DNA of 64,000 nucleotides, taken from positions 434,001 to 498,000 of the forward strand of contig CM065801.1 in the NCBI GenBank assembly GCA_033398695.1. The letters run 5' to 3'. How positions within the stretch are numbered: position 1 is the stretch's first letter; each line of letters opens with the position of its first letter. Under the pieces are notes generated by a model, which did no database searches, was not told the origin of the DNA, and was given only the letters and a program-made list of their open reading frames with translations. The DNA is from Orobanche coerulescens. Its lineage: Eukaryota > Streptophyta > Magnoliopsida > Lamiales > Orobanchaceae. The position numbers were made by a program, and so were the translations under genes. This document shows, piece after piece, positions 33,571-44,499 of this stretch.

Positions 33571-34797
33571 CATCATCATTTTTTCTTGAGTCCAACAAGC
33601 TACGGATACTCAATGTTCTGTTTGAGTGCAACATAAAGGTTTTCCATGCAACATTTATAACCTCTTTGTGGTTCACTTCATCCTTCAGGAACTATATACA
33701 GCTCATCACTATTTCCTAACCGTGTTCCATCTGGGAGAGTTCTTCTTTTAAACTACATCGGTGGAGCTACTAATCCTGGAGTTGCATCAAAGGTACAAAG
33801 TGATCTGTTGTCTACTACACACACGCATGTATGTTTTGGTTGTTTTGCACCGAATTTGTGGAACCATTGAGACACCGTCAATAAAAGATCCAAAAATCTA
33901 ATACATCGGGATCACTCTTTATTATAGGGCATCAGACTCAATTGTTTGAGAAGATACACCGGAAAAACAATTGTAGCCAGGTTCATCATTTACTAGCAAG
34001 CCTGACTTCCTTTATAATTATGTCCAGCCTTATGCTCCTAAACCTTACCCATTCTTGCAAATCTAGCCATTTACTTTTGTTGTTGGGATATATAAATCGA
34101 TAGATAATAAGACCAGGGTTTGGTTGCTGATTGTGGATTATTTTTCTAACATTGGTAAAATCATATCGCCATCATTTTGTTCTTCGTTTTCCCAGTCTCC
34201 GTGCCTCCACGTGAGAAGCCAAAACCCTTTATTGTCTGCTGCCTGTTCAAAGCCTGTGTGCCGAATAAATTAAATTACCCACATCCACATGGTTTAGTTG
34301 CCAACAAGATCGCGTTCTTGGGTAATGAAATGTGGTTGGTAGTTGGTAGTTGGCTGTTTCGGTTAATATTTGGTTTACTCAATCAGTTTGCCTGTGAACT
34401 TTTAGAGAGAATAACACCCACACCAGGAACTTACACCGAAGCATATCATATTAAGTATTCAGTTTCCGTATTGACATCACACATACCACTTGTTTCTTTT
34501 GATCAGACAGAGAGCCAAGTTGTTGAATCGGTGGACCGTGACCTCAGGATGATGCTTGTAAATCGTAATGCACCAGATCCACTTGTGTTGGGTGTGCGTG
34601 TTTGGCCACAAGCTATTCCGCAATTTATGGTTGGCCACTTGGATGTGTTGGATGAATCCCAAACAGCTCTGAGCAGAGGTGGTTTTAGGGGTCTCTTTCT
34701 TGGAGGTAACTACATTTCTGGTGTAGCGTTAGGCAGATGCGTGGATGGTGCATATGATGTCGCAGCAGACGTGACAGATTATTTGTCAGGATTTTAA
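30171..34797 (+). CDS. PPO1: Protoporphyrinogen IX oxidase, plastid form (PPO1/HEMG1)
   Basis: Oxidises protoporphyrinogen IX to protoporphyrin IX, the last step shared by chlorophyll and heme synthesis, using FAD at plastid membranes; the family is the target of diphenyl-ether herbicides. Nine exons join in frame: 30171-30563, 30676-30861, 30968-31052, 31742-31889, 31971-32051, 32460-32631, 33270-33429, 33689-33792, 34507-34797. They total 1620 nt, 539 aa, close to usual plastid PPO1 length. All introns have GT-AG borders. Residues 1-45 are Ser-rich, a likely transit peptide. The FAD dinucleotide motif is VGAGISGL (69-76), followed by EARERVGGNI (95-104). Later landmarks are VYAGDPSKLSMKAAF, MTVPSHVAS, LKGFGQLHPRSQG and the C-terminal LGGNYISGVALGR. 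No stop or frameshift was found, so it appears functional. Confidence 0.95.
32820..33011. repeat. ACC/ACT trinucleotide microsatellite in PPO1 intron 6
   Basis: Compound (CCA)n and (CTA)n repeats between 32820 and 33011, within the 638-bp intron. Open frames across it (poly-Thr, poly-Pro) are low complexity, not genes. Confidence 0.95.
33523..33570. repeat. TTA microsatellite in PPO1 intron 7
   Basis: About 15 uninterrupted TTA units followed by TCA units, within the 259-bp intron between exons 7 and 8. Likely length-variable between individuals. Confidence 0.95.
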
Positions 34798-35807
34798 AAT
34801 ATAGTTAGTTGATCTTTATATGCGTGGAAGGTTTGCGGAATTCCTTTTGGGATCGCAATATTTTGGAGGGAGGGGTCAAGCATGCGCGTACACCTACGAG
34901 CTTACAATTTTGAAATATGTATTTTGCAAGTATCATATGCCCAAGCAGATAGTTTCCCTATGTATGAAGATCACATTGATTTCTAAGCATAAATCGTGTG
35001 GTAGAATAGACGATTCATCTGTTTAGAGTAACTTAATTATATGGATGCAACTTTTTTTACTTTTTTTTTTCTTTCCCAAGTTTACAGTAGAGTTTGTTTA
35101 ATGCAGAAGTTGTTGAATCATATGTGTACTAGTTTATGTTTCATCTTGTATTATAAATTTGTAACTATATACAGGTCAACCCGTAAATATTAGTTTTACA
35201 CTCATGGCATACCACACGAGTATTAATAAGATGGAAATAATTGGAATATATGATCTTGAAAGATTTTGAACATACGCTGTAGTTTTTTTTTAACCAAGAC
35301 TTTTTATGAGAATCATATAGTCCTGTGGTTAAAGTCTTGAAAGATATATAGAAATGCTATCTCCAGACATTTAAAAAATAATTCGAGTAATAATAACCCA
35401 TAAATTAACTACTTGCAACATATAAGCAATGACAATGTATAAGATATGAAAACTATTTTTCATAAAATAGAGAGCTATTGCGATTATATAGTTTCATCAT
35501 GAACACAATAGTCATTCGTGTATATATATATAGTGTAATTTTATTTTCGTAACCCTTGTTAAGTCATGCAGAATCATGGTAACCACTCAGACTCATAATA
35601 ATACATAATGTACATCATCATCGCATACAACCCTCTATCGATCATAACCCCTACTATATAGTAGGGGTTATAGATATAGTAAGGGTTATCATTAGTAGGG
35701 GCTATTATATTTAATAAAAAAATTCAAAAATAATATAAAAATTGTATTTTACTATAATACCCTTTGAATTAAAAATATTTTTTAATATTTAAAAAAATCT
35801 CACTGGT
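34798..35807. other. Intergenic region between PPO1 and the PMEI-like gene
   Basis: AT-rich, holding both genes' 3' ends because they converge. Several AATAAA-like words and short TA repeats (about 35520) occur. The only striking structure is the perfect palindrome at 35644-35671. Confidence 0.6.
35644..35671. repeat. Perfect 28-bp palindrome
   Basis: The half-site ATAACCCCTACTAT is followed immediately by its exact reverse complement, with no loop. Imperfect copies of the right half (ATAGTAAGGGTTAT, TTAGTAGGGGCTAT) follow to about 35710. It could form a cruciform or hairpin RNA in the shared 3' region of two convergent genes, or be a collapsed transposon end. Confidence 0.9.
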
Positions 35808-36392
35808 TTAGAGGAGTTCTCGCAGTTCTCGCACTGACTTGTTTTGATAAATGGAGAGGAGGATGTCGGCAAACTTGAGGGTTGTGTCATAAAACTTATC
35901 GACGTCGGGATTGGAGAGTTGGAACTCATCGAATCCGTCTTTGCAATCAAAGAATGTGCTCCCGGAAAGATAAGTCTCGAGGGAAGAGTACGGATCACTC
36001 CTGACGAATTCGATGCACTGTTGGAGGTTGTACACGTATGTATCGAACGCCCCCCTACAGTCCCTGGTTATGGATTCTTTAGTGAGGGGCTTCAGTGAAG
36101 GGGGAAGAGTTGCTCCCACGCCGTCCACCACTCTAGATTTACGGGCGTTGGCTATTTCTATGACTGTCTTGATCGCGTTCACCATCGCCTCTGCCCAACT
36201 TTTGGCGTCTTTTTTTACCAATCCTGTGCATATTGCTTTATCCTTGGAGGTGGTTGCCGTTATGCAAAATGGACTCACATTATTATTGGCTTTGTGGGGG
36301 CTCCGATGGGCCACAACCGGCGATAGTAGTAGTAGTAGTAGGAGCAACGTGGTGGCCGCCAATATTCTACTCCCAAGCCTGGAATTACCCAT
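35808..36392 (-). CDS. PMEI / invertase-inhibitor-like secreted protein
   Basis: Single exon, 194 aa. An N-terminal leucine run (about residues 11-27) ending VVAH is a clear signal peptide for secretion. The mature part fits the pectin methylesterase inhibitor/invertase inhibitor four-helix family: Cys43 and Cys55 as the first pair, then Cys112 (DCRGAFDTYV) and Cys150 (FFDCKDGF) as the second. An extra Cys126 lies between. The family binds either pectin methylesterase or acid invertase in the wall or vacuole and inhibits it; sequence alone does not say which. The C-terminus ends ELRELL. No frame damage. The gene converges with PPO1, and an AT-rich promoter lies at 36393 onward. Confidence 0.85.
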   Translation of the reverse strand: MGNSRLGSRILAATTLLLLLLLLSPVVAHRSPHKANNNVSPFCITATTSKDKAICTGLVKKDAKSWAEAMVNAIKTVIEIANARKSRVVDGVGATLPPSLKPLTKESITRDCRGAFDTYVYNLQQCIEFVRSDPYSSLETYLSGSTFFDCKDGFDEFQLSNPDVDKFYDTTLKFADILLSIYQNKSVRELRELL

Positions 36393-36974
36393 TTTTTTTC
36401 TTAATTAATTAAAGCTTTTCTTTCAGGTGAACATAATAAATATATACTCGTATACAAGTGGAGGACGCAAGCAACATACTCATTTTTAACTTGTTGGCCC
36501 AAAATCATTTGAAACCTCGAAAACCGTTTGCCAGTTGAATCAAAGTATAATAGTAGTAGTATGAATTGGTGGAATGGAATTATTCGTCTATTTTGCTGAA
36601 ATGACATACTACTACATCTTAATCACATCATTTAGTCATCATTTATAATTTAATTAATGCTAAAAATATAGCTACATTTTAATCACTTCATTTACTCATC
36701 ATTTATAATTTAATTAGTACTAAAATATAACGCTGTTATAATAGTTATTACCATAAATAGTAGAAACACTATTCTTATAAAAGGGTCATGATTTAGAGAC
36801 ATAATGTCTCGGCTATAATAAGGCTTATTTAGTAATTTTACACTTTATTTTATTTTTAATTAATTTCAAAAATTAAAATATTTTGTGTATAGATTTTCTT
36901 ATCCTTTAACTAGTTTAGGTTAAAGATTACAATAACATTTGGTTTAATTATCCACAATCTCTCACTACTTGATT

Positions 36975-37026
<52 letters not shown>

Positions 37027-37678
37027 ACGTCTTCCATTCCTCCGGCAAATCCACCGTCGCCGCCCTTCAATTTTCGGAGGCGTCAGCCACCGTCATTTAC
37101 CATCTCCTTCAACCCTCTCTATCTCGCCCAAACCGTAAGCCTCTCCCCTCTCAACCTCATCTCTCACCATCGACAGCCGCAGGCCGCCGCCGCCGCCGCG
37201 ATCGCCCCTCAGCACCATGCCGTCGTATATAACAACCTCCCTCAGTCTCACGAATGCCTAAATCTGAAAACCCCCGAATCACTGAAACCTAATTCTTCAA
37301 ATCGTACCCCCGAATCACCTTGCTGCCTTTCAATGGTTGAATCATAATATCCTCTCAAAAATAAAATTCTTTATCATATATTTGTTCCCCAAAAATAGGT
37401 GCGGCCGAAAATAAATCAGCATGCCTTTTTTATTACATCAAAATATTTTGGCTACAAAATCTCGACCAAATATTTTAAAGAAAAAATAGCTTTTCATATA
37501 TTTCTTGCATTTACATCCTTATATTATATTGCAAAAATATATTCCCATATCTCCATCCAAAATAGCATAAGAGTATATCATTCAATACATAGAATATAAT
37601 TATGGAAAAAAAACTAGGGATATTATGGCATAGAGACATTATGCCAAAAAATATTTTTCCCTTATAAAAATGGCATAT
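36393..37678. other. Intergenic region with CT microsatellite
   Basis: AT-rich except 36978-37025, an uninterrupted (CT)n, followed by a GC-rich 170-bp stretch (37026-37210). The open frame across it (SLSLSL, then SSGKSTVAALQF) is not recognised and lacks family support. A decayed gene edge is possible. A near-duplicate of ACATTTTAATCAC...ATTTATAATTTAATTA occurs at 36610-36720. Confidence 0.5.
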
Positions 37679-37982
37679 TATTATAATATCACCAATAATG
37701 ATATGTGGGATCAACAATCAATAATTCAATCAATTATTGGATTGAAATATCTAATATAAAGACAAGTGTGTTGTATAATAAATAATATTAATTTGTTGTA
37801 TAGCATGTAAATTTGAGCTATAAATAGACCTCTTTGGTAGAGCTTTGTAGATACAATTCATTCTAATAAAAGCTCAATTTTTCATCTTCTTTCATCCTAC
37901 TTTATGCTTATATTGTAGTAATATATATTACAATATATATAATATATACATGTGAAGTGATAAAATATCCGATTTTACAACA
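37679..37982 (+). repeat. 5' LTR of the 25-kb Copia
   Basis: 304 bp, matching 62595-62902. It begins TA where the 3' LTR has TG, a single decay change. A TATA box (GAGCTATAAATAGACC, about 37825) and an AATAAAAGC polyadenylation-like word lie inside, giving U3-R-U5 order. Confidence 0.88.
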
Positions 37983-37984
37983 CA

Positions 37985-37998
37985 TTATCAGCACGAGC
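37985..37998 (+). other. Primer-binding site region
   Basis: TTATCAGCACGAGC lies directly after the LTR. It differs from the TGGTATCGGAGC sites of the window's other Copia elements, so this family probably uses another primer position or tRNA. Confidence 0.5.
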
Positions 37999-38700
37999 TC
38001 TACCAATTTAATCCCATTCCGCAGTCGGACTCGATATATTGGTACATCATCCTTAAATTCTAAAGGTATGTAATTAACTTTATTTATATTTAATTTATGT
38101 AATAATAATATTTAGATATGGTATTAATCTAATATCATTATTGATGATAATTAATATATTTAAGCAAATATAATAATTATATATATATATATATCATCAA
38201 TTTAAATTTATATGCGTAAGGACCTAAGCTCAATCTTATTTTTAAAGATGATTCTTGGACTATGGACTAATTATATGTAGGACTTAAATAATAATGAATT
38301 TGTGTGAAGTGTAAAAATCTTCACCTATTTTTATTTGAAGAGTTAAAATCTCCATTTATTAGTGAAGAGTTGAATCTTCATCTATATTTTGTAGAGAATT
38401 ACTAATGGAGGAATACAAAATCCCCATTCATAAGATCACGAAAGATTTTATAATCAAGTAGTGATATTTTTATTTTTAGTAGTCATGAAAGATTTTATAA
38501 TCGAGTAGTGATATTATTATAAATAACTATATATATATATATATATGAATTTCTATTCCCCAAACTCTAATTACCAACGGTTAGTTCATTAAAATATATA
38601 AGAACATATTCACCAATTTTAATGATAATTAACAATAAAATATACTTTTTTTCTTCTTTTCTCCAACGGTCATAAACGGCCATATTACAAATATCAAATC

Positions 38701-38708
38701 TATAAATA
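38701..38708 (+). promoter_or_regulatory. Second TATA box in the Copia leader
   Basis: TATAAATA at 38701, in CTATAAATACTC, 66 nt before the ATG of the small hydrophobic ORF. It is 0.9 kb downstream of the LTR's own TATA box, so it would be a separate internal promoter. Confidence 0.5.
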
Positions 38709-38766
38709 CTCATATTATACTCCACACTTATTAATCATCTCCAAAATATCTACCTGTTTTTACAAA

Positions 38767-38928
38767 ATGGGTAAATATTTTATGACTTTCCTCACTCTTA
38801 TTACATTTTTCAATTTCATCATATGCTACACTCAAGTCGATTGCTTTAGTGAGACATATGTGATCATCATTATGATGGTCACGATTCTTCTTTTAGTTTT
38901 TAGTTGGTTTGTTGTGTTTAATATTTAA
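38767..38928 (+). CDS. 53-aa hydrophobic ORF in the Copia leader
   Basis: Starts ATGGGTAAATATTTTATG and ends TAA. It encodes two strongly hydrophobic segments, about residues 4-20 (FMTFLTLITFFNFIICY) and 31-52 (YVIIIMMVTILLLVFSWFVV), separated by a short polar loop (TQVDCFSET). It lies between LTR and gag, is not in frame with gag, and has a TATA box at a suitable distance. Copia elements normally have no gene here. I do not recognise the protein. It could be a captured host small membrane protein, an element accessory gene, or a chance hydrophobic frame in AT-rich DNA. Confidence 0.45.
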   Translation: MGKYFMTFLTLITFFNFIICYTQVDCFSETYVIIIMMVTILLLVFSWFVVFNI

Positions 38929-39047
38929 GCATGAATGGTATTTGTATTGAGTAATAATTTCAATTATACTTTTGTTTAGCTGACATCATTAAATGTAATA
39001 GCTATGTGTTAATTATATTTCAATCTTATATTTTGTAATAGATAACC

Positions 39048-39550
39048 ATGTCCAATCTTAAGCTCGATTTCGCTCCCTTGAATCTTAATGGAGACAATTA
39101 TATGTCTTGGACAAATGATGTGACGACACATCTCAGGTGCAAAGGACTCGAAAATATTCTAACAAATAATGTGCCAGATGTTACGAAAGAAAATGATGTA
39201 GATGAAAAATAACTTTCTATGAATAAAGCAAAAGCATTAAAATGCATGAGGCAATATTTTAATGAAGGATTAAAACTAGAGTACATGAACGTGGATGATC
39301 CCAAAATTTTATGGGACAATCTTAAGAAAAGATTTGGGTATCAAAAGCAAGTGTTATTAGCCGCACTAGTTGATGAATGGAACAAGTTAAGATTCCAATA
39401 TTTTAAAAGTGTGAGTGAGTATAATTCTGCTATGTTGAGAATTGTATCACAACTAGAGTTTTGTGGTAAAATCATAACAAAAAATGAAAAACTGGAAAAG
39501 ACATATGCTACATTCCATACGCCACATCTAATACTGCAAGCGTGGACATG
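39048..39550 (+). pseudogene. Copia gag (25-kb element)
   Basis: Starts MSNLKLDFAPLNLNG, a typical Copia gag opening, with NYMSWTNDV. An in-frame TAA follows near 39210. The frame continues as KALKCMRQYFNEGLKLEYMN, then LKKRFGYQKQVLL and SVSEYNSAMLRIVSQL, a UBN2-type capsid. The C-terminal part with the zinc knuckle is missing: sequence degenerates into TAAATAAA and AT-rich DNA by 39560. Inactive. Confidence 0.85.
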
Positions 39551-39749
39551 AACATGGAATAAAATAAATAAATAAATAAATATATATGTAATTTCCATGT
39601 TTGTTGCATCTTTATTGTACTTGTTTGTATTCTCTTGTTTGAAATGTGTATTATCTCATTTGAAGTTTGTATGAAGTATTTAATAAATGTTATTATATTA
39701 AGCTAACTTACCATCTTTTAGTCTTATATTCTTATTCATTAAGGAGTTT

Positions 39750-41987
39750 GAGTATGGAAAGTATTGGAGACATTTGCATCCCGGACAGTGGCACAAATCA
39801 TACAATCCTTAAAAATAAGAAATATTTTACTGAGGTACAATCTATAAAAGAAGTAATAAATACAATTTCAGGTCCCGCGGACTTGATTGAAGGAATAGGT
39901 AATGCTAAATTCATATTACCAAATGAAACAAAATTTGTCATTAATAATGCTTTATTTTCTCCAAAATCTAAGAGAAACTTGTTGAGCTTTAATGACATAT
40001 ACCGTCAATGATATAATACTAAAACAGTAACTGAAGGTAATATGAAATATATGTACATTATTGCTAATATTTTGGAAAAGAAACAAATACTGGAAAAACT
40101 ACCACAATTATCTCGTGGATTACATTATACACATATTCATGAAACTGAATGTATTTGGTAATAAAAGAGGATCCCAAAATATTGACATTATGGCATGAAC
40201 GCCTAGGTCATCCTGACTCCACGATGATGAAAAAAATAATTAATAGTACACATGGTCACCCAATGAAAGGTGTAAAACTCATAAAAAAATAATAAACTAT
40301 GTGAAGCTTGTTCTCTTGGAAAGTTTATAACAAGGCATTCACCAGGCAGACTTGAAAAGGAATCACCTACATTCCTCGAAAGAATTCAAGGTGACATATG
40401 TGGACCTATTGATCCACCATCAGGACCTTTCAGGTATTTTATGATTTAATTGATGCATCTAGTAGATGGTCACATGTTTGTTTATTGTCAAGTCGTGATA
40501 TGTCATTTGCAAGATTCCTGCACATAATCAAACTAAAGGCACAATTTCCTGATTATACTATACGGAATGTGAGACTTGACAATGCTGGTGAATTCACATC
40601 ACAAGTATTTAATGATTATTATATGTCAATTGGAATTAAAGTCGAACATCCTGTTCCGCATGTGCATACACAAAATGATTTAGCTGAATCGTTAATTAAA
40701 CGCCTTCAATATATTGCTAAACCACTAATAATGAGAACAAAGCTACCAATTACTGTTTGGGGTCATGCGATTTTACATGCTGCTTCACTAATAAGGTTAA
40801 GACCAAGTGCTAATCATAAATATACTCCATATCAACTTGCACTTGGTCAGGAGCCAGATGTTTCCCATCTAAAATTTTTTGGTTGTGTAGTATATGTACC
40901 AATAGCTACCACACAAAGAACAAAAATGGGACCTTAAAGAAGGTTGGGAATATATGTTGGGTATGACTCACCCTCTATTATTAGATATCTTGAACCTCTA
41001 ACAGGTGATGTTTTTCAAGCAAGATTTGCTTATTGTCATTTTGATGAGTCAGGATTCCCAACCTTAGGGGAGGTAATAAACAGTTGGAAAAGGACATAAT
41101 ATGGTATGTACCATCATTATTACATTTGGATCCATATACAAAATCATGGGAAGAAAATATAAGAAAAATTATACATTTACAAGGTTTGGCAAATGAATTG
41201 CCAGATGCATTTACTGATATGAAAAGAGTGACAAAGTCACATATGCCAGCTGTTAATACTCCTGCTCGGATTGAAATTCCAAAAGAAAATGAAAATAGAA
41301 GTACATCTAAAGCACGCTTAAAGCGTGAAAGGCCTGTTGGTTCCAAAGACAAAAATCCCCGGAAAAGAAAAATAGCCAATATAAATGAATGTGCTAAAGA
41401 AGCACAAAATGATGAAAAATATGATCATGTTGAAACACAAGCTAAGGGAAATAAGGAGGTCATTGAAAACGAAACTGAAAATATAAATGATCTCGAGATA
41501 TCTATTAATTATATTAATACGGGGAATTTATGGAACAAGAGAAATAATCACATTGATGAGATATTTGCATACTCCATTGCGTGTGATATAATAATTGGAG
41601 ATGACGATCCTGAACCCATATCTATATTCGAATGTCAAAATAGACCTGATTGGCCAAAATGAAAAGATGCAATAGATGCCGAACTAAATTCTTTTAGAAA
41701 ACGAAAAGTGTTTGGACCGATTGTTGTCACACCTAGTAATGTGAAACCTGTTGGGTATAAATGGGTCTTTGTAAGGAAAAAAAAATGAGAAAAACCATAT
41801 TGTAACATACAAGGCTCGTCTTGTTGCACAAGTTTTTTCACAAAGACCTGGGATTGATTATGAGGTAACATATTCCCCTGTTATGGATGCCATTACTTTT
41901 CGTTATTTAGTTAGTTTATCGGTATCTTATAATCTAATTTGCATCTCATGGATGTTGTTACAGCATATTTATATGGATCACTTGATG

Positions 41988-42066
<79 letters not shown>

Positions 42067-42481
42067 ATTCCAGAAGGATTTAAGTTACCTGAAGCATCGA
42101 AACCCATAGAAATTTATACAATTAAATTGCAGAGATCTTTATATGGGTTGAAACAATCTGGACTCATGTGGTATAACAGATTAAGTGAATATTTTATTAA
42201 AGAAGGCTATGTGAATAAACCTATTTGCCCTTATGTATTTATAAGAAAAACAACATCCGGATTTGTAATCATTGCTGTCTATGTTGATGATTTGAATATC
42301 ATTGGAACTAATGCAGAAATTTTGGAAGCAATGAATTACTTAAAGAAAAAATTTGAAATGAAAGATTTGGGAAAAACAAAATCCTGCCTTGGTCTACAAA
42401 TGGAACATACTAAAAATGGAATATTAGTACACCAATCAAATTATACAGAAAGGGTATTGAAAAGATTCCATATGGACAAAG
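39750..42481 (+). pseudogene. Copia protease, integrase and RT, upstream part (25-kb element)
   Basis: Protease IPDSGTNHTILK (D-S-G) is followed by a gag-pre-integrase block (LWHERLGHPDSTMM, about 40190) and integrase core. A frameshifted first half precedes a second half with VRLDNAGEFTSQVF and NDLAESLIKRLQ. In the usual D-N-G-G-E, Gly is replaced by Ala. A long Lys/Glu-rich linker lies at 41084-41640. RT begins DWPKxKDAIDAEL with stops, holds an AT microsatellite, then is open with SLYGLKQSGLMWYNRL and an intact YVDD box (AVYVDDLNIIGT, about 42275). It is cut at 42481 by the minus-strand Copia. Confidence 0.9.
41990..42061. repeat. AT microsatellite expanded inside RT coding sequence
   Basis: About 36 AT units between LDAD and MKIPEGFK, two residues groups that are nearly adjacent in intact Copia RTs. 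The seed was evidently GATATATATG. Its translation is a meaningless Tyr-Ile run. Confidence 0.95.
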
Positions 42482-44499
42482 TGTTGGGATTCGGTGCCTA
42501 AATCGAAGGCCCAGCGGAAGCGGTAAAACGAAAATTAATTCGATCTGAATCCCTACGAGGATCGATCGAGCTACGTATATACGAATATCAAAACGAATAA
42601 CAAGAGATATAGAAACTCACCCTTGTAGTCCATTGATTAGATGGATAACCTTCTCTTGAGCTATTCCCCAAGCTTTGCTTGATCTCTACGAATCTATTCC
42701 GCTTCAAGCCCTTGAACGATCCAACGCCGAAAGCACCACGTCTCTACTTGCCATGCGCCGGAAAAACGAACGGAATGACAACACCTTGCTATCCTCCGAG
42801 GATACGGCTAGAGCTAGGTGGTGAAGTTATTGATTTTGATGAATATACTCCAAGTATATTTATCAAAATTCTCTCAATATTTTCTCTCAATTTTCTCCAA
42901 GAAAAATGAAGAAGAAGTTAGTGAAGAAGATGAAGAAGTATGAACACCATGAAATGAACTCTAAGTTCTTTTCTCTCTCTCCTTCAAACTTTCTTACGTC
43001 TCTCTCCTCCAAGGTGTGTATTATATATGTGATATTATATATCTACTCAATCACAAGTCTACCTCTAATTATTTATACACCTTCCACCAACTTATACAAC
43101 TCATTCACATGAGAGATATCCCCACCATGTCAATATCATCCATATAAAATGGAAACAAAAGACAAGGGGAAATTAGGTGGAAAAAGAGGAGGGCGGCCAT
43201 GATGAAAAACGGACGAGTTCGGTTCGTTTCGGACTCCCGAAAGTCCAAACAGATAAACTCCGATTCCGTTTCGATATATTTATATCGATTAATTAATCCA
43301 ATTAATTAAACATATCAAATACAAAATAATATAATTAATTTCTCCAAGAAATAATTATATACATGAATTAAATTAATCACCCAGTAATTTATTTAATTCA
43401 TTAGGCCGTAAGTCAATTTATCCAATAAATCGATTTAGACATCTAATGTCCCAAATTTAGATATCCAATATCTAATACACATAATGAGAGAATTAGCTTG
43501 ATTCATTCCGTCGTCAATCCTAATGCGCGACTCGGTAGGTCCGTCTCGATCAAGAATGGGAGGAACCAAAGAGTAGTAGCACCACCTAGCCACTGGCGGC
43601 CTACACTGCACCCCAATCGAGAACGAATGATTGGGATCATTCAAGAACCATTCATCGTGAATACCGGTATACGTATAAACCCTTCTTTCAAATGTCCCGA
43701 TCAAGTTATAGGTCGCGCTACCAAACCCTATCTCATGCTTGACGCTATGCATGCGTTAATGCAAATCGAGATCATCGAGCTCTCGTGTATCTAATACGAC
43801 TAGCTCCAATGCTTTGGCCAAAGACTTATGATCTCATCTCGCAATAACCGCATAGGACATATAACCCGTTCACTAACAGAGAAAGAATTCTATCTTGGTA
43901 TTGATAGGACTGTTACTTGCCCATCAAGATGCACGTCGAGGTTGACCCCGCCTTCCGTTTACGTGGTCGAACTACTCTAATGAAAATCTTGACGTCACAA
44001 GCACATCCCTACTAAATCCTCAAGTCGAAGGTTCACGAATACCTATCACAACCTTTCGATTCCATCATTGATCGTCCCGGAGTGAAATCCGTGACGAATC
44101 GAGGGTGAGTCGGTTCGAGTATACTAATCCAATTAGCATACCTATAACGTGTGCTCCCACTAACCATTAGTGTTCGACATGCACTCTCCTTGTCAAAGAA
44201 CACGTCATACAAGTCTTTACATAAACTTAACGCCTACCAAGTTTCATCGACTTCGAACGATTAAGTATTTGAGCTATAAACCTTTCCAAAGGCCGACCCA
44301 CTTATCCGATAAGGAGTGGAGCGTTTTGCTCTCAAATACACGGACTAGTTTCTATATGTATATTTACGAGTTAGGAATGCCAAGAACTACCAAGAAATAA
44401 AGAAACATTCATTGCCTTATATAAATGATTTACATAATTATAAGTACAATGCCCTCACTCAACAACCTCCGAGTGGCATTCGAGGGCATACTCCTAACA
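42482..44499 (-). repeat. 3' LTR of the nested Copia
   Basis: 2018 bp, near-identical to 58037-60057. Small indels and substitutions cluster in 43580-43770 and 44260-44290. The short ORFs shared by both LTRs (for example at 42679 and 58236) reflect LTR identity, not genes. Confidence 0.92.

Noticed and set aside
36969..37232. 87-codon frame beginning in the CT repeat
   Set aside because: Starts as a Ser-Leu microsatellite translation; the remainder matches no family I recognise.
42679..43112. Short frames repeated at 58236-58669
   Set aside because: Same reason: shared LTR sequence of the nested Copia, no domain.
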